DNA of 64,000 bases from Ruegeria arenilitoris. Lineage in GTDB: Bacteria > Pseudomonadota > Alphaproteobacteria > Rhodobacterales > Rhodobacteraceae. The position numbers were made by a program, and so were the translations under genes. Position 1 is the stretch's first letter, and each line of letters opens with the position of its first letter. Location: contig NZ_WPZQ01000002.1 in the NCBI RefSeq assembly GCF_013030265.1, positions 186,001 through 250,000 of the forward strand, in the 5' to 3' direction. Under the pieces are notes generated by a model. That model made no database searches and was not told where the DNA came from. It saw only the letters and a program-made list of their open reading frames with translations. Below are positions 49,711 through 58,375 of the stretch, one piece after another.

Positions 49711-50469
49711 CTACAATCTTATGGCGGAAATCAGGCGGCCATAATCGGCTTCACTTGCGTGCGTCGCACGGCGGTAAGAATAAAATCTTTCCGGGTCGGA
49801 ATATGTGCAGTGTCTTGTCCATTCGGCTTGCCCGACACCGGCCTGTCTGAGCCGGTGCAGGCCAAAGGCCGGCAGGTCAAATTGCAGCCGGTCATCCTGC
49901 CCATTTGCAAAGAAACGGGCGTTTTCCTGAGATTCGGCCATGAAATCGTCCATAAATTCAGGCCCGACCTCATAGGCGCGTTGCGAGATCGACGGGCCTA
50001 TCACGGCACGTGTGTTTTCGCGGCGTGCCCCCAGGGCTTCCATCGCATCCAGAGTGGCTTCGAGAACACCATCCAAAGCTCCGCGCCAACCTGCATGGGC
50101 GGCACCAATCACATTCGCATCAGGATCTGCAAACAGGACCGGCTGGCAATCAGCCGTCAGGATCGTCAGGGCCAGCCCGGGCGTTGCGGTCACAACTGCA
50201 TCAGCCTTTGGTTTGTCACCACTGATAGGGCCGTCGACCGTCACAACTGTTGGAGAATGCACCTGATGCACTCCGATCAGCGCCTCGGGTTCAACTTCCA
50301 TGGCATCTGCCACCCGCTTTCGGTTCAGCGCAACGGCCTCGGTTTGGTCGGATGAACCATAGCCGCAGTTCAGACCAGCAAAGATACCTGATGACGCGCC
50401 GCCGCGACGGCTGAAGAAACCATGCCTGACGGGCGACAGCATGTCCGAGGTGAGAATTTCCAGTGTCAT
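49711..50469 (-). CDS. pgeF: Polyphenol oxidase/laccase-domain protein (PgeF/YfiH family)
   Basis: 252 aa. Metal-binding residues are in IGVHQVHSPTV, LTADCQPVLFADP and GAAHAGWRGAL, the family signature. Members of this family edit peptidoglycan precursors or act as purine nucleoside/oxidoreductase enzymes. It overlaps midA through ATGA, and lies in the lgt-midA-pgeF operon. Confidence 0.9.
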   Translation of the reverse strand: MTLEILTSDMLSPVRHGFFSRRGGASSGIFAGLNCGYGSSDQTEAVALNRKRVADAMEVEPEALIGVHQVHSPTVVTVDGPISGDKPKADAVVTATPGLALTILTADCQPVLFADPDANVIGAAHAGWRGALDGVLEATLDAMEALGARRENTRAVIGPSISQRAYEVGPEFMDDFMAESQENARFFANGQDDRLQFDLPAFGLHRLRQAGVGQAEWTRHCTYSDPERFYSYRRATHASEADYGRLISAIRL

Positions 50470-51533
50470 GATTCCAGTCCCGGTGGTGGCGCCGAATGTG
50501 CCGGAAAAAGGCCCAGCACTTTGAACAGGTTTCCCATTTCCGCAGGATGCGTCAACCGGCGATGTGCGGCAATCAGCTCTTCCAGCTCCGAACCGCTCAG
50601 GGACTTTGCCAATGCCTGCGCCCGCGCGGTGATGCCCAGCCGTTCAAGAAACACACCCTGTGGTGTCAGACGGGAATGCGCGCAGCCTGTGGCACGTGCT
50701 GCCAGAGCCAGCGGTTCAAAGTCCACATGAGCCGTCAGATCAGCCTGACCCGGGTCGCCCAAGGGGTCGCAGCGCTCGTGGGCCTGCAGGGCCTGCAACG
50801 TATCGCCCAGCGAACGCCAGTCGCCATAATCCACGATCAAAGCTGCTCCACCTTTGTTGGAAATGCGCTCGGCGATGCAGGTCAAAACGGGAATCGCCGC
50901 GGCACAGAGTTCGACCAGATCACCATCCTTTGTATCTGTCAGTCTGTCCTGTAGAGCGGCTTGTGCGGCGTCTGGCCCAAGTCCGAATGCCAGCGCCCCG
51001 CTATCTTCGCCGATCAACCTTTCGCGCCAGCCTTCACCGTCACGAATGAACTGGCGCACGGGCAGGGCATCAAAGAACTCGTTGGCCACCAGAAACAGGG
51101 GCTGTTCAGGTAGGTCAGAGATGGTGTTGATCCAGCGCACCTCAAACCCGTTCAACGTTTTGGCCTGCAGATCCCTTAGCGCTGGAGATGCTTCCAGCAG
51201 CAGCACCTGAGCCGCCTCATGAAAACCCGCGACGTTTCGCGTCGCGCGCAGAATGTCAGCCATAAGGGTGCCGCGCCCGGGTCCCAGCTCGGCCAGCGAA
51301 AAGGGGGATGGCTGACCCTGATCGATCCAGATTTGTGCCAGGCACAATCCGATCAACTCGCCAAACATCTGGCTGATTTCTGGGGCTGTGATGAAATCCC
51401 CTTTGGCGCCCAACGGGTCACGTGTACTGTAGTAACCCAATTCTGGGTGCAACAGGCATTCGGCCATATAGTCGGACACGCTCATCGGGCCATCCTGCCG
51501 GATGCGCGCGATCAGGTGGTCCAACAGTGTCAT
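50466..51533 (-). CDS. MidA/NDUFAF7-like SAM-dependent methyltransferase
   Basis: 355 aa from ATG 51533. The SAM loop is [17 protein letters not shown], and [18 protein letters not shown] and [11 protein letters not shown] are typical of the family that dimethylates a complex I arginine in mitochondria; the bacterial role is less sure. Overlaps lgt and pgeF through ATGA, so all three are translationally coupled. Confidence 0.88.
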   Translation of the reverse strand: MTLLDHLIARIRQDGPMSVSDYMAECLLHPELGYYSTRDPLGAKGDFITAPEISQMFGELIGLCLAQIWIDQGQPSPFSLAELGPGRGTLMADILRATRNVAGFHEAAQVLLLEASPALRDLQAKTLNGFEVRWINTISDLPEQPLFLVANEFFDALPVRQFIRDGEGWRERLIGEDSGALAFGLGPDAAQAALQDRLTDTKDGDLVELCAAAIPVLTCIAERISNKGGAALIVDYGDWRSLGDTLQALQAHERCDPLGDPGQADLTAHVDFEPLALAARATGCAHSRLTPQGVFLERLGITARAQALAKSLSGSELEELIAAHRRLTHPAEMGNLFKVLGLFPAHSAPPPGLES

Positions 51534-52417
51534 ACAGCCCGCCGGGCGCGCAGCACGAACCACAGGCCAAGTGCGATCATGGGCAGGGATAGCAACTGAC
51601 CCATTGTCAGGCCGTATCCGCTAGCATGCCATGCCAGTCCCAGCGGGTTGCCCGGTGACACAAACTGCGCATCAGGCTGACGGAAGAATTCGACGATAAA
51701 GCGCGAGACGCCATACCCGGCAAGGAACAGCCCCATGATCAGGCCGGGCTTGTGAAACGCCCCGCGGCGATAGGCCAGCCAGATCAACGCGGCGCCCAGT
51801 ATCACACCTTCCAGCGCCGCCTCATACAGCTGTGACGGGTGCCTTGCACACATTCCGGCCACGACGCCGGGGCAGTCCTGCGCAGCCATACCGGGAAAGA
51901 TCACCGCCCAAGGCAGTTCGCTGGGTCGCCCCCATAATTCGGCATTCACGAAATTCGAGAGTCGGCCCAGCAGCAGGCCCGGCGGAACCGTGTAAGCCAC
52001 AAGGTCTCCCAGAGACAGAAGCGGTATCTTATGGCGTCGCGCATACAGGTAAGAGGCGATCACAACGCCCAGCAGGCCACCGTGAAAGGCCATGCCGCCC
52101 TGCCAGACCTTCACGATCTCTGCCGGGTGCGACAGGTAATAGCTGGGCTGATAAAACAGCACAAAACCCAACCGGCCACCCAGAATCACGCCCAGAATGA
52201 TCCATGTGATCAGATCCTCGACCTGTTCGGGTTTCATCGGAGGCGTGTCGTCCCGCCACAAAGCCGGGCGCCGCAACGCCATCACCGCCATGCGCCAGGC
52301 AATCAGGATACCTGCGATATAAGCCAGTGCGTACCACCTCAGGGCGAACTCCATCCCGAATACTGAGATCGAGAAGAGTTCGGGCGACAGATCGGGGAAA
52401 TTCAGAACAGCCTGCAT
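51530..52417 (-). CDS. lgt: Prolipoprotein diacylglyceryl transferase
   Basis: 295-aa inner-membrane enzyme with about seven helices. The signature [19 protein letters not shown] carries the catalytic Arg region, and [12 protein letters not shown] follows. It attaches diacylglycerol to the lipobox cysteine. First gene of the operon; starts 97 bp from the divergent ubiK. Confidence 0.95.
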   Translation of the reverse strand: MQAVLNFPDLSPELFSISVFGMEFALRWYALAYIAGILIAWRMAVMALRRPALWRDDTPPMKPEQVEDLITWIILGVILGGRLGFVLFYQPSYYLSHPAEIVKVWQGGMAFHGGLLGVVIASYLYARRHKIPLLSLGDLVAYTVPPGLLLGRLSNFVNAELWGRPSELPWAVIFPGMAAQDCPGVVAGMCARHPSQLYEAALEGVILGAALIWLAYRRGAFHKPGLIMGLFLAGYGVSRFIVEFFRQPDAQFVSPGNPLGLAWHASGYGLTMGQLLSLPMIALGLWFVLRARRAV

Positions 52418-52514
52418 GTGCGTCTCATTGCCCGGGGTTAGAGGGGCAAGTCAACCTTGAGCCCGAGCCATTCTTTACCCATATAGAGACCAATCGCGAT
52501 ATCGGAGTAAAGCC

Positions 52515-52763
52515 ATGCAAACCCGCAACAAGATTCTTGATGACGTTTCCCAACTGATGACCAACGCCATGGGCGTGGCACAGGGTGCGCGGGAAGAAGC
52601 CGAAAACGCGATGAAGTCCATGATCGACCGGTGGCTTGCCGATCGTGATTTCGTCACGCGTGAAGAATTCGACGCCGTGCGCGCCATGGCGCAGAAAGCG
52701 CGCGAAGAAAACGCCAAACTCGAAGAGCGCATTGCTGCGCTCGAGGCAAAGCTGGATAAATAA
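52515..52763 (+). CDS. Accessory factor UbiK family protein (BMFP)
   Basis: 82 aa. N-terminal amphipathic helix (NKILDDVSQLMTNAMGVAQGAREEAENA) and a C-terminal trimeric coiled coil (ENAKLEERIAALEAKL). UbiK assists ubiquinone synthesis in gammaproteobacteria and binds lipids. ATG 52515 has CGGAG upstream. Confidence 0.85.
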   Translation: MQTRNKILDDVSQLMTNAMGVAQGAREEAENAMKSMIDRWLADRDFVTREEFDAVRAMAQKAREENAKLEERIAALEAKLDK

Positions 52764-53087
52764 CGCCAGCGCGCCTCACCAGAATCCAGATTTTCGGGAC
52801 AAAACTAACCGCCGCGCAATCCAATGTCGGGTTGTGCGGTGCGGTGTAGTTTGACGCATCGCAGAATTTAATCAAGACAAAGCTGCAATTTGTGCCAATA
52901 TTTTGATTGCCGTTGTCAGCTGTCCACAACTTATTGCTGTTATCCCCAATAAATAGGGTTGCCAGAACCCGGCTCGCGTCGCACCATATTTAGTACAGGC
53001 CTACGGGGGAAGCCCGGCTTGTAGAGCAGGCAACTAGCGCTGGGGCGCTGCCAGCCCCGAAATGCTAGAGAGTAGTGAGGTGGCATT
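52764..53087 (+). other. Intergenic region with a structured leader before the YbjN gene
   Basis: No gene is seen. GTTGCC (52958-52963) can pair with GGCAAC (53029-53034), closing a 77-nt domain; next come CTAGC (53034-53038) with GCTAG (53064-53068) and an inner GGGGC/GCCCC (53042-53046, 53054-53058). The hairpin ends just before the ybjN ribosome site. A plus-strand structured leader or small RNA is plausible but not a family that can be named. Confidence 0.35.
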
Positions 53088-53588
53088 ATGGCCCTTTCCG
53101 AGCAGTTTCTCGAAGAAGACCTTCATCCAATCGATATTGTTGAACATCTGGCCGAACATCACGACTGGGATTTTGACCGCATCGGCGACGATCAAATCGC
53201 CATGGCCGTCGAAGGACAGTGGCGCACTTACTCGATCACGCTCGCCTGGTCCCACTATGACGAAACACTCCGTATGGTTTGCTCCTTCGAGATGGAGCCT
53301 CCGGCCGGGCGTGAGAATGAGCTGTATGAGTTGCTCAACAAGATGAATGACCAATGCTGGGCAGGCGCATTTACCTATTGGGCCAACCAGAAGCTGATGG
53401 TTTATCGGTACGGGCTGGTTCTGGCGGGTGGTCAGATGGCCAGCCCTGAACAGATCGATACCATGATCAGCGCTGCGGTGCTGAGCGCCGAGCGGTATTA
53501 CCCCGCGATCCAACTGGTGACCTGGGGCAACCGTACGCCCGAAGAAGCGATGCAAGTCGCCATTGCAGAGGCCTACGGCCGCGCGTAA
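53088..53588 (+). CDS. YbjN domain-containing protein
   Basis: 166 aa. Type III secretion chaperone-like fold: EQFLEEDLHPIDIVEHLAEHHDWDFDR, WRTYSITLAW and FTYWANQKLMVYRYGLVL are the YbjN pattern. Cytoplasmic. YbjN has been linked to stress and motility in E. coli; here the role is unknown. First gene before proC, 39 bp away. Confidence 0.85.
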   Translation: MALSEQFLEEDLHPIDIVEHLAEHHDWDFDRIGDDQIAMAVEGQWRTYSITLAWSHYDETLRMVCSFEMEPPAGRENELYELLNKMNDQCWAGAFTYWANQKLMVYRYGLVLAGGQMASPEQIDTMISAAVLSAERYYPAIQLVTWGNRTPEEAMQVAIAEAYGRA

Positions 53589-53592
53589 AGCT

Positions 53593-53625
53593 TTGCCCCG
53601 AACCACGCTTTTAGGGGAGGGGCAA
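53593..53625 (+). promoter_or_regulatory. Hairpin across the proC ribosome-binding site
   Basis: TTGCCCC (53593-53599) is complementary to GGGGCAA (53619-53625), 19 nt apart; the right arm overlaps the purine-rich Shine-Dalgarno sequence of proC. It could modulate translation. Confidence 0.35.
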
Positions 53626-53627
53626 TC

Positions 53628-54443
53628 ATGGACATGTCACGTGTCGCCGAGCAGGGGCTTGTGCTTCTGGGATGCGGTAAGATGGGGTCCGCAATGTTGG
53701 CGGGTTGGCTGGATCACGGTCTGCCCGCCGCATCCGTCTGGGTGATTGACCCATTCCCTTCCGATTGGCTGAAAGAGCAGGGCGTCAATATCAACACGCC
53801 ACTGCCCGAAGCGCCTGCTGTCGTCCTCGTTGCAGTCAAACCGCAGATGATGGGCGAAGCGCTGCCAGCCATTCAGGCGCTGGGCGGTGGTGGCAGCCTG
53901 TTCGTATCCATCGCTGCGGGAACCTCACTGGCGACATTTGAAAGTGTTCTGGGAGAGGATACGCCAATTGTCCGGGCGATGCCGAACACACCTGCTGCGA
54001 TTCGTCAGGGGATCACGGCGCTGATTGGCAACAAGAGTGCCTCCGATGATGACCTGACGCTTGCGGAAAACCTGCTTTCGGCCATCGGCGAAACTGTTCG
54101 TCTTTCAGATGAAGCGCAGATGGATGCCGTAACGGGTCTCAGCGGATCCGGTCCGGCTTATGTATTCCACCTCATCGAATCTCTGGCCAAGGCGGGTGAG
54201 GCGCACGGCCTGCCACACGAGCTGGCGATGAAGCTGGCAAAATCCACCGTCGCCGGGGCGGGGGCGCTGGCCATGGCTGCAGAAGAGGACCCGTCTCAGT
54301 TGCGGGTCAATGTAACTTCGCCAAACGGGACGACTCAAGCTGCGCTCGAAGTGCTGATGCATGAGGAAAAAGGCTTTCCCGATCTGCTGCATCGCGCTGT
54401 CAAAGCCGCAACCAACCGATCCAAGGAGCTGTCGCGTGAGTGA
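53628..54443 (+). CDS. proC: Pyrroline-5-carboxylate reductase
   Basis: 271 aa. Rossmann start LLGCGKMGSAMLAGWL, VRAMPNTPAAIRQGITAL and the family signature VTGLSGSGPAYVFHLIESL. Catalyses the last step of proline synthesis with NAD(P)H. Its last codons overlap the GTG of the next gene by 8 bp. Confidence 0.96.
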   Translation: MDMSRVAEQGLVLLGCGKMGSAMLAGWLDHGLPAASVWVIDPFPSDWLKEQGVNINTPLPEAPAVVLVAVKPQMMGEALPAIQALGGGGSLFVSIAAGTSLATFESVLGEDTPIVRAMPNTPAAIRQGITALIGNKSASDDDLTLAENLLSAIGETVRLSDEAQMDAVTGLSGSGPAYVFHLIESLAKAGEAHGLPHELAMKLAKSTVAGAGALAMAAEEDPSQLRVNVTSPNGTTQAALEVLMHEEKGFPDLLHRAVKAATNRSKELSRE

Positions 54444-54774
54444 GATTTCCTTTGACGACTTTCTCAAGGTCGATATCCGTGTGGGCGAGGTTACCCGCGC
54501 CGAGCCTTACCCTGAGGCGCGGAAGCCCGCGATCAAGATGTGGATCGATTTCGGCGGCGACGTTGGTGAGCGCAAGACATCCGCGCAGATCACCGCGTAT
54601 TACGACCCTTCCACATTGGTGGGCAAGCAAGTGATGGCCGTGGTGAACTTCCCTCCGCGCCAGATCGGTAAGTTCATGTCCGAGGTTCTGGTGCTGGGCC
54701 TGCCGGATGAAAAGGGTGAGATCGTTCTGATCGGACCTGATGGCAAGGTTCCTGTGGGCGGAAGGATGCACTGA
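54436..54774 (+). CDS. CsaA-like tRNA-binding-domain protein
   Basis: 112 aa from GTG 54436, with AAGGAG 7 nt upstream inside proC. It is a single OB-fold tRNA-binding domain: DDFLKVDIRVGEVTRAEPYP and PRQIGKFMSEVLVLGL, as in CsaA and the C-termini of MetRS and PheRS beta. Stop and next start share one base (TGATG). Confidence 0.9.
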   Translation: MSEISFDDFLKVDIRVGEVTRAEPYPEARKPAIKMWIDFGGDVGERKTSAQITAYYDPSTLVGKQVMAVVNFPPRQIGKFMSEVLVLGLPDEKGEIVLIGPDGKVPVGGRMH

Positions 54775-55724
54775 TGAAGCTCTGGATTACGCGACCTATG
54801 ACACCTGCGGTCGAAGCACGTGCACGAGCGGATTTCGACGTGGAAATTCGCGAATCAACAGCGCCTTTGAGCCATGACGAGATGGCGCGCGCTTTGTCCG
54901 AGTTCGACATCGTGATTCCAACTCTGGGTGATCAGTTTTCAGATCAGGTGTTTGCCGAGGTTCCGTCACCGCGCTGCAAACTGCTCGCCAATTTCGGTGT
55001 TGGCTACAATCACATTGATGTCGATGCCGCGCATCAGGCCGGCCTGCAAGTAACCAACACGCCCGGAGCAGTGACCGACGCCACAGCCGACATCGCCATG
55101 ACTCTGTTGTTGTCCACTGCGCGGCGCGCGGGCGAGGGGGAACGGTTGGTTCGCTCTGGCGAATGGCAGGGCTGGCACCCGACGCAGATGCTGGGTCATC
55201 ACGTGACCGGCAAACGGGTCGGAATCGTCGGTATGGGCCGGATTGGGCAGGCCATTGCCCGGCGCTGTCATTTCGGTTTTGAAATGCAGGTCGCCTATCT
55301 GGCGCGCAGTCGAAAAGAGCTCAACTTTAATGCAGACTACGTGCCCGATCTGCTTGAACTTGCCGCTTCGGTCGATTTCCTTGTTCTGGCTGTTCCCGGC
55401 GGTGCTGACACGCGGCATCTGATTAACGCGCCCGTGCTTGAAGCGATGAAACCTTCGGGTATTCTGATCAACATCGCCCGGGGCGAAGTTGTGGACGAAT
55501 CCGCTCTGATCACTGCGTTGCAGGCCCGTGAAATCGCGGGGGCGGGACTTGATGTCTACGAATTCGAACCCGCTGTCCCACAGGTATTGCGAGAGATGGA
55601 GAACGTCACGCTGCTACCTCATCTGGGCACAGCGACCGAAGAGGTGCGCACCGACATGGGCCATATGGCGCTGGACAACGTTGCAGCCTTTGTCGCCGGG
55701 CGACCGCTGCCCAATCCTGTCTAA
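54774..55724 (+). CDS. D-2-hydroxyacid dehydrogenase (glyoxylate/hydroxypyruvate reductase type)
   Basis: 316 aa. NAD(P) motif VGIVGMGRIGQAIARRC, then the catalytic arginine in INIARGEVV, the glutamate region and histidine in LLPHLGTATEEV. Substrate could be glyoxylate, hydroxypyruvate or D-glycerate. Third gene of the proC operon. Its stop overlaps the convergent tdk stop. Confidence 0.9.
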   Translation: MKLWITRPMTPAVEARARADFDVEIRESTAPLSHDEMARALSEFDIVIPTLGDQFSDQVFAEVPSPRCKLLANFGVGYNHIDVDAAHQAGLQVTNTPGAVTDATADIAMTLLLSTARRAGEGERLVRSGEWQGWHPTQMLGHHVTGKRVGIVGMGRIGQAIARRCHFGFEMQVAYLARSRKELNFNADYVPDLLELAASVDFLVLAVPGGADTRHLINAPVLEAMKPSGILINIARGEVVDESALITALQAREIAGAGLDVYEFEPAVPQVLREMENVTLLPHLGTATEEVRTDMGHMALDNVAAFVAGRPLPNPV

Positions 55725-56299
55725 ACCCCGACCGCCTCACGCCAGTGTTTGCGGCAGAGCGAGACATAGGTCTCGTTCCCGCCGATCTGCACCTGAGCCC
55801 CTTCGGTGATGGCATTGCCGTTCTCGTCCTGACGAATCACCATGGTAGCCTTGCGACCGCATTTGCAGATGGTCCGGACCTCGCGCATCTCGTCGGCCAG
55901 CGCAAGCAGCGCAGCAGAGCCGGGGAACAGCTTGCCCTGAAAATCGACGCGCAGCCCATAGGCCAGTACGGGCACTTTCAGATCATCCACGGCCCGTGCC
56001 AGTTGCCAGACCTGTTCTTCGGACAGAAACTGGGCTTCGTCGATAAAGACACAAGCCACAGGCCCCTGCTTCAGCCGGGAATCGATCATGGAAAACACGT
56101 CATCTTCGGGCAGGAACGTATCTGCCTCGGCCGAGATTCCGATGCGGGATGCGATCCGACCAGATCCCGCACGCCCATCGATCGCGGCGGTCATCAGGTA
56201 AGTATCCATGCCGCGCTCGCGATAGTTGTGCGAGGCCTGCAACAACACGGTCGACTTGCCCGCATTCATGGTCGAGTAATTAAAGTAAAGCTTTGCCAT
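55721..56299 (-). CDS. tdk: Thymidine kinase
   Basis: 192 aa, type II (TK1-like). P-loop YSTMNAGKSTVLLQ, Walker B-like VACVFIDEAQFLSE, and zinc-binding cysteines in CKCGRKATM and the C-terminal CRKHW. Salvages thymidine to dTMP. ATG 56299. Confidence 0.95.
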   Translation of the reverse strand: MAKLYFNYSTMNAGKSTVLLQASHNYRERGMDTYLMTAAIDGRAGSGRIASRIGISAEADTFLPEDDVFSMIDSRLKQGPVACVFIDEAQFLSEEQVWQLARAVDDLKVPVLAYGLRVDFQGKLFPGSAALLALADEMREVRTICKCGRKATMVIRQDENGNAITEGAQVQIGGNETYVSLCRKHWREAVGV

Positions 56300-56655
56300 G
56301 GCGCGGGTCTAAATTGCTGAAACCAATCGGGCAAGTGATCAATGTAACTGGTCCAAGCGACGCCGCCGTCGCGGTCGCAGAGGCCGAGCTGATGCTCTTG
56401 GGGATGGATACCCCCGCTTCCACAACAGCGGCGCCGTCGGCCAACATATGGCCAAAACAGCGCAAGGCTTAAATACTGCCTTGCAATCACTCGTTACCGG
56501 CATGAACTGCCGCCACTCACTCACAAAAGCCCTCGTTTATCTGAGGGATAGCCAATGTATGACATTTCAATTATGAATCGAGTATGGGAAATTTTCCCGC
56601 CCTTTCCCCCGCAAGAGCAGATGGAAAGGGCATCGCAGGTAACAAAGGTACGAAC
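56300..56655 (+). other. Intergenic region upstream of the HTH gene, with one small open frame
   Basis: 350 bp with no recognised gene. A 52-codon plus-strand frame (TTG 56314 to stop 56472) has coding-like composition (INVTGPSDAAVAVAEAEL) but no good ribosome-binding site or homologue that I recognise; it may be a gene remnant. The last 60 bp should hold the promoter of the HTH gene. Confidence 0.3.
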
Positions 56656-57117
56656 ATGGCAGATATCGGGGCCTATCTGAAAAAACATACCGAAGCATTG
56701 GTTAAGGATGTTGGAATCGAAGCCGCGTGCGAGATCACCGGAAAATCCAAAGCAACGCTAGGCAGATACTATTCCGACAATGCCGAACATGCCGACAGGT
56801 TTATGCCAGTTGATGCCGTTGCCCGGCTCGAGGCGGTAGCGACCTATCCGCATGTGACTTCGGCGCTGGCTGATCTCAAGAACATCACTCTGTCATATGA
56901 CGGGAGAAACACGGAAGCACCGCGTACAGGCGGTGTGAATTCTGATGTCATCGCTCTCAGTCAGAGGTTCGCGATGCTGATGACCGAGTACCAGGCCGCG
57001 ATTGAGGACGGTATCATCACGGTAAACGAGGCCAAGCGCTTGCTGAAGGAAACCAGCATGTTGCAGCAGGTCCTGATCGAGATGAAGCTGCATCTCGAGG
57101 AAGAAAGCGTTAGCTGA
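56656..57117 (+). CDS. Small helix-turn-helix protein, CII/phage-regulator-like
   Basis: 153 aa from ATG 56656. EAACEITGKSKATLGRYYSDNAEHADRFMPVDAVARLE resembles a DNA-binding helix-turn-helix of phage-type regulators; the C-terminal half (SQRFAMLMTEYQAAIEDG, ETSMLQQVLIEMKLHLEEE) is helical and likely oligomerises. No phage genes are near, so it may be a domesticated regulator. Target unknown. A 9-bp inverted repeat (57119-57127 with 57144-57152) follows the stop. Confidence 0.6.
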   Translation: MADIGAYLKKHTEALVKDVGIEAACEITGKSKATLGRYYSDNAEHADRFMPVDAVARLEAVATYPHVTSALADLKNITLSYDGRNTEAPRTGGVNSDVIALSQRFAMLMTEYQAAIEDGIITVNEAKRLLKETSMLQQVLIEMKLHLEEESVS

Positions 57118-57118
57118 C

Positions 57119-57152
57119 GATTCAGCCTTGCCCAAATGGGTATGGCTGAATC
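57119..57152 (+). terminator. Hairpin after the HTH gene
   Basis: Perfect GATTCAGCC/GGCTGAATC arms around a 16-nt loop with inner CCC/GGG pairing; 2 bp past the stop, but with no T-run. It may be a terminator or an mRNA-stability hairpin. Confidence 0.4.
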
Positions 57153-57334
57153 CGCGTACACCCCATGTGGGTTCCCTGACCATTTTCGTACAGGGGCAAA
57201 AACAGCGGCAGACCACGTTGAAATTCTCGTACTCGATCGATCGGGCGTCTGATCAACGGCCATGCTGCAGTCAGGGCTTGCCCAGAAAAGCTATCGATTA
57301 CCTGTTTCCGGTTCGTCATTGCCGAATTGGGCAG

Positions 57335-57357
57335 TGGGGGCACATCTAGTGCCCCCA
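57335..57357 (-). terminator. Hairpin after the Gly-rich repeat gene
   Basis: TGGGGGCAC (57335-57343) pairs with GTGCCCCCA (57349-57357), loop ATCTA. It lies 17 bp past the stop of the minus-strand gene; no T-run follows. Confidence 0.5.
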
Positions 57358-57373
57358 ATCGTGGCGATTGTGA

Positions 57374-58192
57374 TCAACGATTGTCTTTGCCGCCACCGTG
57401 GCCGCCTTTGCCGCCACCATGACCACCCTTGCCGTCGCCACCTTTTCCACCGCCGTGACCGCCTTTGCCTCCGCCGTGGCCACCCTTGCCACCGCCGTCA
57501 CCGCCTTTGCCGCCACCTTTTCCGCCACCATCACCGGGGCCATCATTTCCGCCGCCATCACCGGGACCGTCGTTTCCGCCGCCATCACCGGGACCGTCGT
57601 TTCCGCCGCCATCACCGGGACCGTCGTTTCCGCCGCCATCACCGGGACCGTCGTTTCCGCCGCCATCACCGGGACCGTCGTTTCCGCCGCCATCACCGGG
57701 ACCGTCGTTTCCACCACCGTCACCGGGACCATCATTGCCGCCGCCATTGCCGGGGTTGTCATTTCCACCCCCACCACCGGGGGCGTCACTACCTCCGCCG
57801 TTACCGGGGTTTCCTCCGTTGTTGCCTGACCCCGAATCAAATTCTGTCGACGAACCAAACTCCGCGAAATCGGTCTCACGCCCTTCAAAGCTCGAGGGGC
57901 TATTAATGGAGGCCGTCGGGAGGTCACTCAACAAACCTGCGAGTCCGGGGCACATTTGTCCTGTGTTCAATAGGGTGGTTTCGAAATCCGAGCGTTTTTG
58001 AAGGCGCTTCAGGAAGCTTGGCGTGACATGCGTACACTCACACATCGCTGCGTAGTCACCGGCGTTTGCCGCGATGCGTGCGGTTCGTGCATCGCAAACC
58101 TCTGGTTGGGCCATTGCGCTACCGGCTGCTGTTAACCCAAGGAACGGTGCAGCAACCAATGCGGCCATTCCAGCTCTCGTACTCTTTCGCAT
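57374..58192 (-). CDS. Secreted Gly/Asp-rich tandem-repeat protein
   Basis: 272 aa. Signal peptide to about residue 28 (AAPFLGLTAAGSAMA), a folded part with cysteines (CDARTARIAANAGDYAAMCECTH, MCPG), then eight NDGPGDGGG units plus NDNPGNGGG, and a Lys/His/Gly-rich tail. The repeats are rich in Asp and Gly and could bind cations, but no RTX consensus (GGxGxDxUx) is present. AAGGAGAG precedes the ATG. Function unknown. Codon use in the repeats is very uniform. Confidence 0.75.
   Translation of the reverse strand: MRKSTRAGMAALVAAPFLGLTAAGSAMAQPEVCDARTARIAANAGDYAAMCECTHVTPSFLKRLQKRSDFETTLLNTGQMCPGLAGLLSDLPTASINSPSSFEGRETDFAEFGSSTEFDSGSGNNGGNPGNGGGSDAPGGGGGNDNPGNGGGNDGPGDGGGNDGPGDGGGNDGPGDGGGNDGPGDGGGNDGPGDGGGNDGPGDGGGNDGPGDGGGNDGPGDGGGKGGGKGGDGGGKGGHGGGKGGHGGGKGGDGKGGHGGGKGGHGGGKDNR
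57524..57766 (-). repeat. 27-bp tandem repeat array in the Gly-rich gene
   Basis: Six identical 27-bp units run from 57551 to 57712, flanked by degenerate units at 57524-57550, 57713-57739 and 57740-57766. Every unit is in frame and encodes NDGPGDGGG or NDNPGNGGG. Confidence 0.92.
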
Positions 58193-58375
58193 GGCGCAAC
58201 TCTCCTTACGCAGCGTGAACCAATATGCGTTATTGCATTGGGTTCACATGGCGACCGGGAATTAAGAGACGATTTGGATTTTCTGAAGAATGCTTGAGAT
58301 CAGGTTGCAGAAAGGTATGGCGCGACACGTACGCGCCGTACCTTTTGTAGGTTCAGAATGTCTGAGAACTTTGGC

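Noticed and set aside
57465..58001. Proline-rich plus-strand frame opposite the Gly-rich repeats
   Set aside because: It mirrors the 27-bp repeats (Gly codons read as Pro on the other strand). The minus-strand frame has a signal peptide, start and ribosome site, so it is the real gene.
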